DNA of 64,000 nt, taken from NCBI GenBank assembly GCA_039621445.1, contig CP154957.1, positions 6,194,504-6,258,503 of the forward strand. Direction: 5' to 3'. A model generated the notes under the pieces. The model saw only the letters and a program-made list of their open reading frames with translations, was not told the origin of the DNA and searched no databases. Origin of the DNA: Euglena gracilis (taxonomy: Eukaryota > Euglenida > Euglenophyceae > Euglenales). How positions within the stretch are numbered: position 1 is the first letter of the stretch; each line of letters opens with the position of its first letter. Below are positions 37,992 to 47,718 of the stretch, piece by piece. The position numbers and the translations under genes were made by a program.

Positions 37992-38035
37992 CCCATCCCC
38001 CCAAAACACCCAGGTGGGTGTTTTGGGGGGATGGG
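37992..38035. repeat. Perfect 21-bp hairpin
   Basis: Arms of 21 bp (CCCATCCCCCCAAAACACCC plus A, and its complement) with a 2-nt GG centre. It could be a minimal capped element of the same architecture as the others (C-run, A-rich word), or a cruciform or transcript hairpin. Confidence 0.9.
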
Positions 38036-38539
38036 TCCAATGTCAAGGGAATTTATGTTCGGAACTCTGAAAAAAAAAAACAGTCACCCACCCCAGTTGA
38101 ATGAATGTTTGCCTCTGACACGGCAAAAAAAAATCGTACACTGACCCTCAACCACTGGCTGAGCAAATGCAAGGGAGGAATACCCATCCCTATTCACCAA
38201 ATGCAGTCGAAACGCCAATGGCATGACGCGATCCACAGTGGGAAAGGAATGCAAAGCTCGCCAACGGGGAAGAAACTGGCAGACCTCAGAGCTGGTCTGG
38301 ATGTACCAAATTGACTACGGCAAACGAAGCAGGCACCACACACCCACCCACCCAAAATCCACCCAAAACCCAAACACTGCCCAAACCAAAAGAAACAACA
38401 GGAAAAAAAAATTTCAATGTTTTTTTCAAATTTTTGAAAATGTAGGTGTAAATGTAGATGCAAAATGGATATGTAGATGCTGATGTAAAAAATTTTCCGG
38501 CCTGGCCCGAGATCATGAACCACCGGCAGTGGAACCAAC

Positions 38540-38777
38540 CAGGGCGTCAGTCCCCCTGGGTTCAGTTCAGAGGCTGGAAACGTTTGGCTTGGCCGCTTTT
38601 TTGGCCACTTTTGGCTATTTTCAGCCAACTTATAAGCAATACTTGGCTGCCTGCTGCAAGCTTGCACAATGGTTGCCTTGTGGTTCAGGGCATTGGTTTA
38701 ATACATATAAAAAACCCGGAGGTGATTGGGTGTTTTTTGTAAGAGTCGGCTTTAAAACAGTGCATCGTGGGAGGTGA
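38540..38777 (+). CDS. Open frame, possible exon
   Basis: The frame contains FGYFQPTYKQYLAACCKLAQ, WLPCGSGHWFNTYKKPGGDW and VFFVRVGFKTVHRGR, then stop. Aromatic/basic and protein-like, but without clear splice sites. It could belong to the gene continuing at 39563. Confidence 0.35.
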
Positions 38778-38949
38778 ACAAAGTCGTGGTATTTTGTGAG
38801 GGAACCCATGTTCATAAGTTCCCCAGAAGCACCTTCTAGGGTATTGGCACGCTTCCCAGTCGTTCGATGGACTGCGGCAACTTGCGGGCAGCTGGTGCTG
38901 GCGGGAGGTGGTGCGGCCAGGGAGTCCCACAGAAGCCCCAAATGGGCCA

Positions 38950-39085
38950 AGTCAACCCCCCCAAAATAAGAGCCCTCCAAAAATAAGACCCCCCTGAGCC
39001 GATTGAGCAAAACTCCAAAAACAAGACCCCCCAACAATTCGGGGACGGGTGGGGTTATTTGGGGGGGTCTTGTTGTTTTTTGGGG
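38950..39085 (+). mobile_element. Poly-C/G-capped element, words AAATAAGA / AACAAGACCCCC
   Basis: About 135 bp: CCCCCCAAAATAAGAGCCC at the left, GGGGGTCTTGTTGTTTTTTG at the right, with AAAATAAGACCCCC and AAACAAGACCCCCC inside. It is the shortest clear member of the capped class. Confidence 0.6.
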
Positions 39086-39562
39086 GTGCTGCCGTCCGGC
39101 GCCGGGGACGGTGAAAATTTTCACGGAAAAAGATTTTAGGCGTGTGAAAAACATGGTAATTGTCAATTTATGCCAACCTAGATATGGCTCGAAGCAGTGA
39201 TGGAGATATTTACTGTTTTAATGTTTTTGGGAATCTGGAAAAAAATGAGGGTTTTTTCAGCCGGGTTGGTCCAAAATCACACACCCCTGGAGGTGTAGGT
39301 TTCCAGCAAAGGACCCAAAACAAGATCTGGTCTTTTTGGGGGGGTTGAGGGACAGATCAGACCAGCGGTGATATGAGGGAACCAGGTGCAGGTCTGGCCA
39401 ATCGGGGACTTATTTGGCTGTCAGTGATGTGTGGGGTCGGCGTGGTCACCGTCGGTGACCATGGTCACCGGCTTTTCCAGTTTTCAGGTTGGGGTTTGGG
39501 GGTTTTGGGGGAACGATTGGGAGTCCCTGGTTGGTTGCGAAGGGATGAGGGTCCCCTGTCAG

Positions 39563-41351
39563 CCGGCTGTGTGAACACTGCATCCTCAACACCCCGAACC
39601 TGCCCCACCAGCGAATCCAGTGGCGGTACGCCCAGGCATTTGCACTCGCCCGCATGAGCCTCCCGAACGACGCCGCAGGTGTCCAGGCGTGAATGGTGTT
39701 GGCATCTGTGGTGGCTGTCTGTGTGGCGTGTGTGAGTGCCCTCCGCCGGCAGGCTTGTGTGTGTGATTAACACAACAACAACACAACAACGCCAGCACTG
39801 TTCTGTTGCAGACGTGTTGGAGAGGCACGTTCTTCGGTTCACCCCTGAGCAGAACCGGTACGAGACGTACGCCAATCTCTACCCAAACAAGAAGGTATTC
39901 CCATCCTCCTCTTCTTCAGCATTCACAAGGTGTCCATATTCCATTTTCGAACATCATTTTGCTTTTCGGCAGCAAGGCACCCTAACCAGCCTTTTTTTGA
40001 ATTCCAAACCCACCCCATTAAACTGAGCCATCCCCGAAGAGTGAAACTAGTAATAATGATGACGATAAAAATATAATAACGATAATAATAATAATAATAA
40101 TAAGAATAATAAGGATAATAACAATAATTTAATAATAATAACAAGTGTGCCACAGGGCAGTGGGTATTTCTGTTAAAACAGAAACGAAGGGGTACGCTTA
40201 TTATTTCTATTCGAGGGGTGGAGTCCAGGAGACGCAGTCCCCCATGGTTGGTTTGAGCATCCAGGGTGAGGGTTAGGGTTGGGGTTGGGGTTAGGACGGC
40301 GGCCCGGCGGCCCGGCCCGGCCCAGCCTGGTCCTGCCCGGCCTGGCCCGGCCGGCGGCCCAGCGGCCTGGCCCAGCCCGTCCCAGCACGGCCCGGCTAAG
40401 TTCTGTGGGAACCCCCTTTTGGGGGCCCCGTACGTGCCCAAAAACGGTGGAGGGGCTGGGGGCATGTGGGGTGTATACAAGCCATTTGGGGGTCCCGCAT
40501 CGTTGGTTTGGGTCCCCCCATCGGTTTCGGGCAATTTTTTTTTGGAAAAATCGATTTTTTGACACCCGGAAGGTTGTACACAGGCTGCCAGGCCCCCGAA
40601 AATGCACAAGTTCTCAAATTCGGGGTCCAACCCCCAGTTGCACCCACCTACGTGTTCAGTCGCGACCCGGGACCCATGCCATCCAACAGAGGGACCCCCT
40701 GTCCTGCGGAGAGTTTCACTTCAGATCGGGTCGACCGACTGTCCAATCCCGGGAAAAATTCTTTATTATTATTTGTTTTTGGTAGCAGTGGTGGCAGTAG
40801 TAGTATTTAGGAGTCCCCTATTTTTGGCCCGTGGCGGCTCCCACTGGGACGGTCGGACCGAACCTCCGATACCCCCCCCCCCGCTTGGGGTTTGGCCACT
40901 CTCAATAAACTGCTGAATTTGTCCCCAACAATTGCCCTCGAGCGGGGTGCGAACCCAGTGTACAGGGTTTCCGCAAGGTAGTTTTGGAAGTCGGGAATTT
41001 CAGGTCACAAAGGTTGAAGGTCTGTTTGCTTTCCCGTAAATGGGGCTTCCTTCCAATTCCTGGTGGTTCGCCTCATTTTTTTCTGCCGATTTATTTTCTG
41101 CATACTTTCTCCAGGGAACGATGGTCAACTTTGCTCTCCGCTTCCTTTATGCACGGCTTCCGCTGCTGAAGCAAGAAACCCAGCCGAGAACAGTTTCGGT
41201 TCATTTCCTGTCCGGAAATAAAACGGCGGGAAACAGAAATGATGGGAAGCCACCCAGTTTTTGGCATCATTTGTTCCCGTCATTGTTTAACCCTGTACTG
41301 GGGGAGCCATTTCAGGGGTGGGCAAGTTTCACATGCAACATGGGGTTATGA
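39563..41351 (+). CDS. Three-exon gene, unknown protein, 3' portion
   Basis: Exon a 39563-39678: CEHCILNTPNLPHQRIQWRY, AQAFALARMSLPNDAA, donor GCAG/GTGTCC (phase 1). Exon b 39812-39894: acceptor CTGTTGCAG, VLERHVLRFTPEQNRYETYA, NLYPNKK, donor AAGAAG/GTATTC (phase 0). Exon c 41115-41351: acceptor CTTTCTCCAG, GTMVNFALRFLYARLPLLKQ, then a Gly/Asn/Pro-rich tail to TGA. Phases agree at both junctions, which strongly supports the model. A CxxC near the start may bind metal. Upstream exons are missing. Intron b-c (1.2 kb) holds a triplet-repeat tract and GC-rich repeats. Confidence 0.72.
40040..40145. repeat. (TAA)n-like triplet microsatellite
   Basis: Imperfect ATAATA/AATAAG/GATAAT triplets over about 100 bp inside the last intron of the 39563 gene. 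Confidence 0.85.
40265..40410. repeat. TTAGGG/TTGGGG start and GGCCCGGCCCAGCC array
   Basis: GGGTTAGGGTTGGGGTTGGG is followed by about 100 bp of degenerate CCCGGCCCAGCCTGG units. Similar GC-rich units occur at 62700-62920 and 63830-63990. Confidence 0.7.
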
Positions 41352-41701
41352 CGTGTTGTCAATGTTTGGCGTCTGTTTTGAGTTGAATTTTATGAAACCG
41401 AAGTTTTCCCCTCCTTTGCATACTGTAATTGTGTTATATTACATGTGTGTTGTGTGATTATTGGGCCGTTGATTCATTCACATTGTCTGCTGATTATTTG
41501 CATTATTATTGCCTCCAAGCTGTGGTTCTTGGAAGCCTTTCGTTCACACGTCAAAAATTGAATGGACTGCCCCCCCCCCCCCCCGGGTGGGGTTGGACCG
41601 AGGGCTGAAAAAGCCCCGCTGACAGCCCAGTCAGTGGGTGCATGGGTCCCCAAAAAGCCCTGGCCCACCCGGCAAACTGGCCACGCTCGAAACAAGCGCA
41701 G

Positions 41702-41838
41702 ACCCGGCTGTACGAGTTGCTACACCACTGTCGCCAGCAACGGCTGGAGGGGTCTGCGGAGGGCCAGCCACGGAGCACCCCGGGGTCTGGGCCGCCCACG
41801 CTAGAGGAGGTGTGGCGCTGGCTGGGCGGTCCATATGT
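41702..41838 (+). CDS. Exon, unknown protein
   Basis: The acceptor ACAAGCGCAG precedes TRLYELLHHCRQQRLEGSAE, GQPRSTPGSGPPTLEEVWRW and LGGPY, then CCATAT/GTGGCGGG. Strong GC3 bias. The open frame extends into the family A repeat that follows (41880-42070). May include upstream residues ALAHPANWPRSKQAQ. Confidence 0.55.
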
Positions 41839-41879
41839 GGCGGGGTTTTTTTTGTTCAAGGGCCACCCCCTGGGGAGTG

Positions 41880-42070
41880 CCCTCAGACCTGAGGACCGGC
41901 GAACACTCAAACAGGGCCAAGAAGTTTAAAAATGGGGTTGGCACTCTTGGACCATCCATACAAAAACGTCAGAAAGCATCATCAGTTTCCCCAGTCGAAG
42001 TTTTTTTTTGCCAAAACATGACCTTCGGTCATTTTTAAGTGCATTTTTCATTGAGTGAGTGGGACGGGAA
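41880..42070 (+). repeat. Family A repeat
   Basis: GTGCCCTCAGACCTGAGGACC, TTGGACCATCCATACAAAAA, TTTTTTGCCAAAACATGACC, TTTTCATTGAGTGAGTGGGACGG in family order. Confidence 0.65.
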
Positions 42071-42564
42071 TTTCTCTGGAATCCTTCCACAAGACTGGAG
42101 TTTGCTTCGACAAGGGCCACAGGACACAGGTGAATTTTGAGGATTTCCAATGTGCTATGTACGTTGTTGGGTTCTGATTTTCAACAAGCGTCCAAAAAAG
42201 GTTCAAGCTGTCAGGTGACATTCGCTGCCCAACCTTTTTGGGCTTCCCCTGACATAGGTCCTTGAAACACCCGCCCCAAACAACTTTCGGAGGGTAAGAG
42301 CTTTCAGATGATTCTTGAGGCCAATGCTATCCCCGTATCTGACTGAAACAGGGTAAAAAGGACCAAAACGAGGGGGAGACAAACGCAGGCAGTCACACGA
42401 GGTGCTGTGCGAATTGCCCTATTGGCAGCCAGGTCCAGGCCGCAGAAGCAGCAGCCCAAGATACAAATGGCGGCGGAAATTTTTTTTGCGTTGGTGAAAA
42501 ATCCATCCATCCACAAAGGCAGCGAAAAGTCGCATTCTTCGGGCCAGACTGTATTCTTTTCCCC

Positions 42565-42735
42565 CCAAAACCTTCCCAAGAAACGTCCATAAACACTCGG
42601 AACGGTGGGATCGTCATCGCAAGGAGCTTCTCCAGCCTTTTTGCCAGTTGGCAGAAGAAAACTGTTGTCAGCCGTTGGGCACCGTTTTCGTGCCATGCTA
42701 TTTTGCCCAGTTTTCCTTCGGCAAAGATGACCGCC
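42565..42735 (+). CDS. Exon-like frame, possible 5' exon of gene W
   Basis: Frame PRNVHKHSERWDRHRKELLQ, PFCQLAEENCCQPLGTVFVP, CYFAQFSFGKDD, then the family A repeat. Charged helix followed by a Cys-containing segment. The gene W exon at 43003 follows on the same strand. Confidence 0.42.
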
Positions 42736-42965
42736 CTTGGGCCCAAGGCTGGCCAACAGCTGGTCCTGGCATCGAACAGAGTCAAAAAAATGCAAAAATG
42801 CATTTTTCAGTGGGTGGGAGATGGTATGGTCCCAGGAAGCCAGAAATTCGTGTTCCCCCTGAGTCTACCTCTTTTCGCCAAAGGATGGTTATTTGTCCAT
42901 TGGTTTCTGTGGATCTGGCATTGAATGTGCCAGGACGGGTTTTTTTTTGCTTCAGGACTGCCCTG
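42735..42965 (+). repeat. Family A repeat upstream of gene W exon
   Basis: GACCGCCCTTGGGCCCAAGG, GGCATCGAACAGAGTCAAAA, GTGGGAGATGGTATGGTCCC, TTTTCGCCAAAGGATGG, ATTGAATGTGCCAGGACGGG, AGGACTGCCC. Confidence 0.75.
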
Positions 42966-43002
42966 TTTTTGCCAGTTTCTGCTGGTGTGTGCGTCATTGC
43001 AG

Positions 43003-43212
43003 GGCCTTGCATTGGACGGTGCGGACACAGTTTCTGTGTGGGGCGCCCGCGAGAGGTGTGTCCAGATGAACCCGGCACCTCTATGTGTGTGTGCCGCAAA
43101 AAAAGTCCCTTTCATGCCCCTCAAACACGTCCTGCCGCGCAGGCGTGTGAAGCTGGAGCTGGTCGCCACGCACGCAGCATTGCATCAAGCAGGCTTCTGT
43201 TACCGCGCCTGA
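43003..43212 (+). CDS. Gene W exon, conserved with 22275-22420
   Basis: The acceptor GTGCGTCATTGCAG precedes GLALDGADTVSVWGARERCV, QMNPAPLCVCAAKKVPF, then MPLKHVLPRRRVKLELVATH, with TGA at 43210-43212. The inverted paralogue supports this frame. An alternative frame shows CGHSFC...CVCR, reminiscent of a RING finger, but the paralogue does not conserve it. Downstream exon at 43361. Function unknown. Confidence 0.58.
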   Translation, partial: GLALDGADTVSVWGARERCVQMNPAPLCVCAAKKVPFMPLKHVLPRRRVKLELVATHAALHQAGFCYRA

Positions 43213-43360
43213 TGGGCGAACCGACAATAAAAGGCCACAAATAATATACCACAAAGAGAATACCACAAGCCAAGAGCTCAATCTTTTCGCACAATCGTGA
43301 GAACGTCGCAAACGTTCTCACGATCCTCTCAGCCACCCCAGCGTGTCACTGGCTGGTTTT

Positions 43361-43475
43361 CTGGTGTATGGTGAACCCACATCACCCACACACGAACTCC
43401 AAGCATGTATTTTGAACAAAGTTTCAGGCACACCGAATGAGATTTTCAACCGAGGGATTCTTTGTTCTGGCAAGG
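43361..43475 (+). CDS. Gene W exon, conserved with 19900-20040
   Basis: Frame VYGEPTSPTHELQACILNKV then SGTPNEIFNRGILCSGK. The inverted paralogue differs mostly by conservative substitutions. A 19-bp length difference just upstream (CACTGGCTGGTTTTCTGG) marks the probable exon edge. Confidence 0.58.
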
Positions 43476-43534
43476 AATCCCAAAAGTAGCAATGTTTGGC
43501 GATGCAACGGAAGTCAGTGTCATGACGACCAGGG

Positions 43535-43650
43535 GCCTGCAAGGCAGCACATATGCGCGTTGGAGATTTTGAACGACGTCCTCGCTGAATACACCCCCGA
43601 GGGCAGGGCCAGCCTTGTTCACCATTCCAGTGGGGGTTTTTTGCAATGCC
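43535..43650 (+). CDS. Possible further gene W exon
   Basis: Frame ARQHICALEILNDVLAEYTP then EGRASLVHHSSGG; helical and acidic. It starts near a CCTGCAAG acceptor. A TTTTTTGCAATGCC word, as at TTGCAA element ends, follows. Confidence 0.42.
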
Positions 43651-43810
43651 TTTCTGGGAAATATTTGATGCCAGAAGTCCAGCTGGCCATGCATCTCTTC
43701 AAAGTTTCGCAGCTCTTTATGACAGACAGTATCTGGGTTGTGCGTGGTGTATGTATCTGTATAAACACCCTTAAATGATGCCCTCCGTTTTTTTCGCCCG
43801 AAGTCCCGGC

Positions 43811-44280
43811 CCGAGGGGGGGGGGTATTATTTGGGGGGGATAGCTCCCCAAAAATTTCGAAACTTTTCGAAGTCCGATAGGACCCAAAAAGGCACCCAAA
43901 ACGCCTTTTGGTGTCATTTGTCGCACTTTCCCATGAAATATAGCATTTTTGGAGCCCAGATGATCCAGATAAATCGATTTTTTCGTGAGAGATTGTTATT
44001 TTTACCTTCATTTTCAATCCAGGTCAATCAACCAATTGTTCTCAATCAATCAAAATTCAGGTCGTCGGCCCGAAATTTGGGGGGGTATTCACTCGGTCGC
44101 CAGTCGGACCCCGAGGGGCGGTTTTTCTTGGGGGTACAGGGGGGAGGGTTCGTGTGTGGGTGTTTGCTAACGCCGGGCTTTAGGACAGAACCGGCGTCCG
44201 AAAGCCCGTGGGGGGGGACGCCGGTTCTGTCCTGAGCCCGGCGTCTCAAACGCCGGCTTAAAAATAAAATATAGGGGGGG
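43811..44280 (+). mobile_element. Poly-C/G-capped element, word TATTATTTGGGG, copy 1
   Basis: Left CCCGAGGGGGGGGGGTATTA then TTTGGGGGGG; interior TTTCGAAACTTTTCGAAGTCC, AAAACGCCTTTTGG. The same interior recurs at 52080-52330, so these are two copies of one family. A hairpin (44170-44247) lies at the right side. Confidence 0.65.
44170..44247. repeat. Large hairpin
   Basis: Inner arms AGGACAGAACCGGCGTC and GACGCCGGTTCTGTCCT (17 bp, perfect), continued outward with ACGCCGGGCT and AGCCCGGCGT. The total stem is near 28 bp with small bulges; the loop contains a G-run. Confidence 0.85.
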
Positions 44281-45100
44281 GTAATGACTGTGTTGGGCGG
44301 TCGGTCCGACTAGTCGGCTCGACCGCCCAAAGTCGGCACGACTGCACCCAAAGTCGGACCGACCCTAGTCGATTCGACTAGTCGGGCCGACCGCCCAGTC
44401 GACTTGCGCCCACACCTTGAGATGAGCCACATTTTTCGATTTTGAAATTCCATATCCCCCCCTTTGCTGTTCCCATGGACGCAAAAGTGGGAAAAGGGGG
44501 AGGGGACGAGCTTCTTCCCATGGGCCTTGAACAAACCAACTAGGTTAGACCTCAAATTAGACCTAAAATGCCAAATCGATGCCGTTTTCGTTCACGTTCT
44601 TGAAATTTGGACCTCCACGAGTCTTGGTTTGGAGTTTGATGGGAACCAGAGCACCTGCAACCCACCAAACATGTACCTTTTCGCTTTGTTCCGGGATCCC
44701 TTTCAAGGTCCCTTTCAAAAAAAAGTGCTCTGACATTGCAGTCCCCCTGACAGGAACAGTGAGGGGTTCATGGTTTTGCCCTGTATAGCATGGTATGCAA
44801 CCATCAAATGGCTTGTGACAAGAGCTTTCCAATGGGGTTGTCTAGGGGGGGGGGAGTTTCACCTGTTAACAAATCAGTGTTCACAGGTTCCTATATGGGC
44901 ACCGTTGTTCACAGGGTGCAACGTTCAATGTTCAGTTACCCCTTTGGAATTGACAAAAGAAGAAAACTTTGCAGATTTCAAGAGACTCCTCACGTCAAAT
45001 GAATTTTTCTTTTTGTGATCAAAATGGTTTTCGACGGTTCCCATCAAAGAAGGCTTACACAGGAACCACCAAGTCAAACAGTCATGGCAATCATAGTGTC
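44280..45100. other. Stretch without supported gene
   Basis: Beyond the palindrome cluster there is an open plus-strand frame (44464-44733) of Trp/Phe-rich, unconvincing composition and no canonical exon. Nothing else stands out before the element at 45108. Confidence 0.4.
44290..44405. repeat. Cluster of GTCGGNCCGAC / ACTAGTCG palindromes
   Basis: At least six 8-12 bp palindromes in 115 bp: GGTCGGTCCGAC, CGACTAGTCGG, AAAGTCGGCACGACT, AAGTCGGACCGACC, CGATTCGACTAGTCGGGCCGAC. No coding frame. It could be protein-binding sites or a decayed element core. Confidence 0.75.
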
Positions 45101-45107
45101 TACTTTA

Positions 45108-45280
45108 CCACCCCCCCCTTTATTGTCCCCCCCCCCCTTTATTGTCCCTGGGCCCCGGCCGAAGGGAGGTTTTTTTGGCCCGGCCAATGAAATTCCTTTG
45201 GTACCCCTTTATTGTCCCCCCCCCCTTTATTGTCCGGTTGGGCCTCCCGGGGGCAGGTCGGTGGGACAATAAAGGGGGGG
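45108..45280 (+). mobile_element. Poly-C/G-capped element, word CTTTATTGTCC
   Basis: Left ACCCCCCCCTTTATTGTCCC, right GGGACAATAAAGGGGGGGGG; the word recurs four times. Outer TTACC/GGTAAG are complementary. 173 bp, no frame. Confidence 0.75.
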
Positions 45281-45378
45281 GGGTAAGTTGAAAATTTGGA
45301 AGTTATTTTTCATCCTGCACCTCCTCGCTGCTGTTACAGACACTTTTGCAGTTTTGATGTGGTGATCATTTTTGAAGG

Positions 45379-45636
45379 ATGTACTCCCAGCAATGGGGAG
45401 GCATTGGTTATGAGCTGTATGGCAAATGTGTTCCACCACCAATCGAGGCACCACAACTGCCACCAATTATGAATGGGATGGACGTCAAGCGACGTGATCA
45501 TGCAGCTAATGTGACAGTTAAGTTGCCCTTTGGTGCAAAGCCTGACGTCTGGCAGCTTGTCAAGAAATTGTTCCGCTTTTGTGGACAAGGATGGTTCTGG
45601 ATGCAGAATGGGTGGATGCATTGTGTTCGCAGATAA
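45379..45636 (+). CDS. Unknown protein exon, 85 codons
   Basis: After a TTTTGAAG acceptor candidate: MYSQQWGGIGYELYGKCVPP, PIEAPQLPPIMNGMDVKRRD, HAANVTVKLPFGAKPDVWQL, then VKKLFRFCGQGWFW and TAA. Good composition over its entire length. It could be a terminal exon or a small gene. Confidence 0.52.
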   Translation: MYSQQWGGIGYELYGKCVPPPIEAPQLPPIMNGMDVKRRDHAANVTVKLPFGAKPDVWQLVKKLFRFCGQGWFWMQNGWMHCVRR

Positions 45637-46199
45637 GTTGGGAAAGCCAAGTTGTTGAGTCGGAGACCCCTCACCCTTGTTCATCCTCGGTGGAAGGTTT
45701 CTTATGGACCCCCAGAGGGATCTCAGGAAAAAATGGTGCCTGCACCTCTCCTCTTGTTGAGGAAAGGTGTCCAGCTAGCTGGCAGTTGCGAGCTTGCACT
45801 TGGAGTTCCCCCCCCCCCATGGGACTAAAAACTGGGGGAATTTTTTGGCCAGTTTTCACTTGGACGTGCCTGTGAAACCATCGCTGAAGAATATCAACAG
45901 AAGTTGGGTGCAAGCTTCTTTTTAAGGAAATGCGCACTCCTCCAAGGGGGCTGGGTGCTATGGGCAGGCAAGGGGTTAGGCACTTTCGACCCTGGGGTGT
46001 GTGGTTTTGGGGTGGGTATTTTCAAAGGAAAGTTGGCTAGGTTGGCAGGCACAGGGGCCGGAACCAACACCCCCCCAGGTGTGCCTGCTGTGGGCAGGCA
46101 CCCCATCGCACAAGGTACCACCCTCCTCCCCCCCCCAGGGACTGGGTCCCCTCCGGCTTAAGAAATCCCCTGCCCTGGCTGTGTGAGTTGGGGGTCTGT

Positions 46200-46380
46200 T
46201 CTGTGGAACATAAGACAAAATCAGGGCGGTCCTTGACAAAAAAAAAACTTCCCGCCCCAGCACATAGGAAAAATGGTCGAAAAATAGCAGGGGGGGGGTA
46301 CTTTTTGGCATCCTTGGACCATCGCCCATCCATCCAAAACGTCAAAGAAATGCGTTTTTCGACTTTTTGATTTTGGCCCC
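46200..46380 (-). repeat. Family A repeat, reverse orientation
   Basis: Complement of the family core: GGCATCCTTGGACCATCGCC, ATCCATCCAAAACGTCAAAG, AATGCGTTTTTCGAC. CCCGCCCCAGCACAT marks the other end. Confidence 0.75.
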
Positions 46381-46439
46381 AAAAGTTGCCCCATGTAGTT
46401 CACAAACCTTTTAAATATCCCTCACTGCAGACAGCGCAA

Positions 46440-46640
46440 CTTGTTTGTTTTTCGGTTGACCACTACTGGGGCAACTAGTGACAAACATGTCCCCAAACAA
46501 AAGTGTGTGGGCTGCAGGACCCACAGGCTTCTTTTTACCAACCCTGGAGGACCCGGTTTCCACGGAGTTGGGTGCGGGGAGCCCAGCCTTTTCACAAGTT
46601 GCTTTTTTGAGGCGTGCTGCCCCCGCTCTCTTGGTTTCCC
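46440..46640. CDS. Exon-like block, strand unresolved
   Basis: Three frames are open. A plus frame reads SDKHVPKQKCVGCRTHRLLF then TNPGGPGFHGVGCG (Cys/Gly-rich, zinc-site-like). A minus frame reads RAGAARLKKATCEKAGLPAP. Codon third positions do not decide. Likely coding, direction unknown. Confidence 0.3.
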
Positions 46641-47004
46641 GCTTGGGGGGGGGGCTAATCACCACCATGACATTCAAGCTAAAAGGTCTGCAACTGCCTT
46701 TGGGCGATATCATGCTTCGCTCTCTCCCCCCCTTCGGGGGGGGGTGCTTGGGCATGCCTTGGCGCCAGGGCGTCGCTTGAGAAAAGTTTGATCCATCTTT
46801 GGGGGCGGTCCAACCAGTCAGCATTTTTCCAGCCTCGGACCCCTCTCCCCACACACATTAATTTTGCAGCCGGGGCAGCGAAACGGCAATATATCTTTGG
46901 CTTTTGGGGGTGCAAAAATGGCCAGATTTGGCCAAAAAAATGGGCAAAGTTGGGTCGGATAAGGGCTGGCCAGCTCATATTCTTGGTATATATAGATATA
47001 TTGA

Positions 47005-47247
47005 TGGTAGCAAGACTTTACTCCCCCCCCCCCGGCGGGTGGCCGAGGATTGTCTCCAGGGGGAGGTCCAAAATTTTTGTGTTATGGATGGAGCAGGGTT
47101 AGGGTTAGAGTTCGGCCTAACTTTAGGCCTAACTCCAAACCCTAACCCTATTCCATCCATAACCCAACATTTTTCACAGACCCCCCCTCCCTGCCCCTGG
47201 AGACTCCACTCAACCCCCCCTGGGGGGCCAAGTGAAGTCTTGCTGCC
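47005..47247 (+). mobile_element. Inverted-repeat element F, copy 2
   Basis: Ends GGTAGCAAGACTTTACT and AAGTGAAGTCTTGCTGCC are inverted. Inner arms AATTTTTGTGTTATGGATGG and CCATCCATAACCCAACATTT follow, then GGGTTAGGGTTAGAGTT / TTAGGCCTAACTCC / AACCCTAACCCTA. Same plan as 32398-32800 but shorter. Confidence 0.7.
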
Positions 47248-47459
47248 GTATATATATACATCTATATACAGACAAACACATATGTACGTGATTTTTTTCA
47301 TAAATTGCAGTTTTGCAGTTTTGACCAGTTTTGGAGATTCAATTTTTTGGCACCCGGTTTGACTTCCAGCCCTGGGACCCCATGGGAGGTCAGCTAGCAA
47401 TCTTTTTCTAGCCAGCCTATATTTTCCAGCCTCTGAGCTGGAACTTCCCCCGGGGGCCC

Positions 47460-47718
47460 TTATACATGACATCCTGGCAAGCAACTCACAACAGGCATTG
47501 AAGCCTGAGTGACATTGCAAGTGACCCGACAAAACCAAGTCGATTGGTTGTGACCATGGTCTCCACCACCGCCAAAAACAAACAAGCACCATCCTGCCTC
47601 TGACCTTGCATCGAGAACCACCCAGGCATGTTGAGGACAAATGACCCAAGGCGATTCGCTCATCAAACATAACCCCTTCCACGAAGCAACAGGTGATCAG
47701 GGGAATTTTTTTCAACAA
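47460..47718 (-). CDS. Weak minus-strand coding block
   Basis: Two overlapping minus frames are open (SPWVICPQHAWVVLDARSEA and FDERIALGHLSSTCLGGSRC). Composition is Trp/Cys-rich. No clear splice sites. Continues into element F in one frame. Confidence 0.28.

Noticed and set aside
40265-40290. Interstitial telomere
   Set aside because: Only about four degenerate units; too short, and similar motifs form palindromic cores of element F elsewhere.
43003-43160. RING-finger call from the CGHSFC...CVCR reading
   Set aside because: The inverted paralogue conserves a different frame and does not keep these Cys/His codons.
46975-47718. 247-codon minus-strand frame
   Set aside because: More than half runs through the palindromic element F and its TIRs; only the 47460-47718 part is even weakly protein-like.
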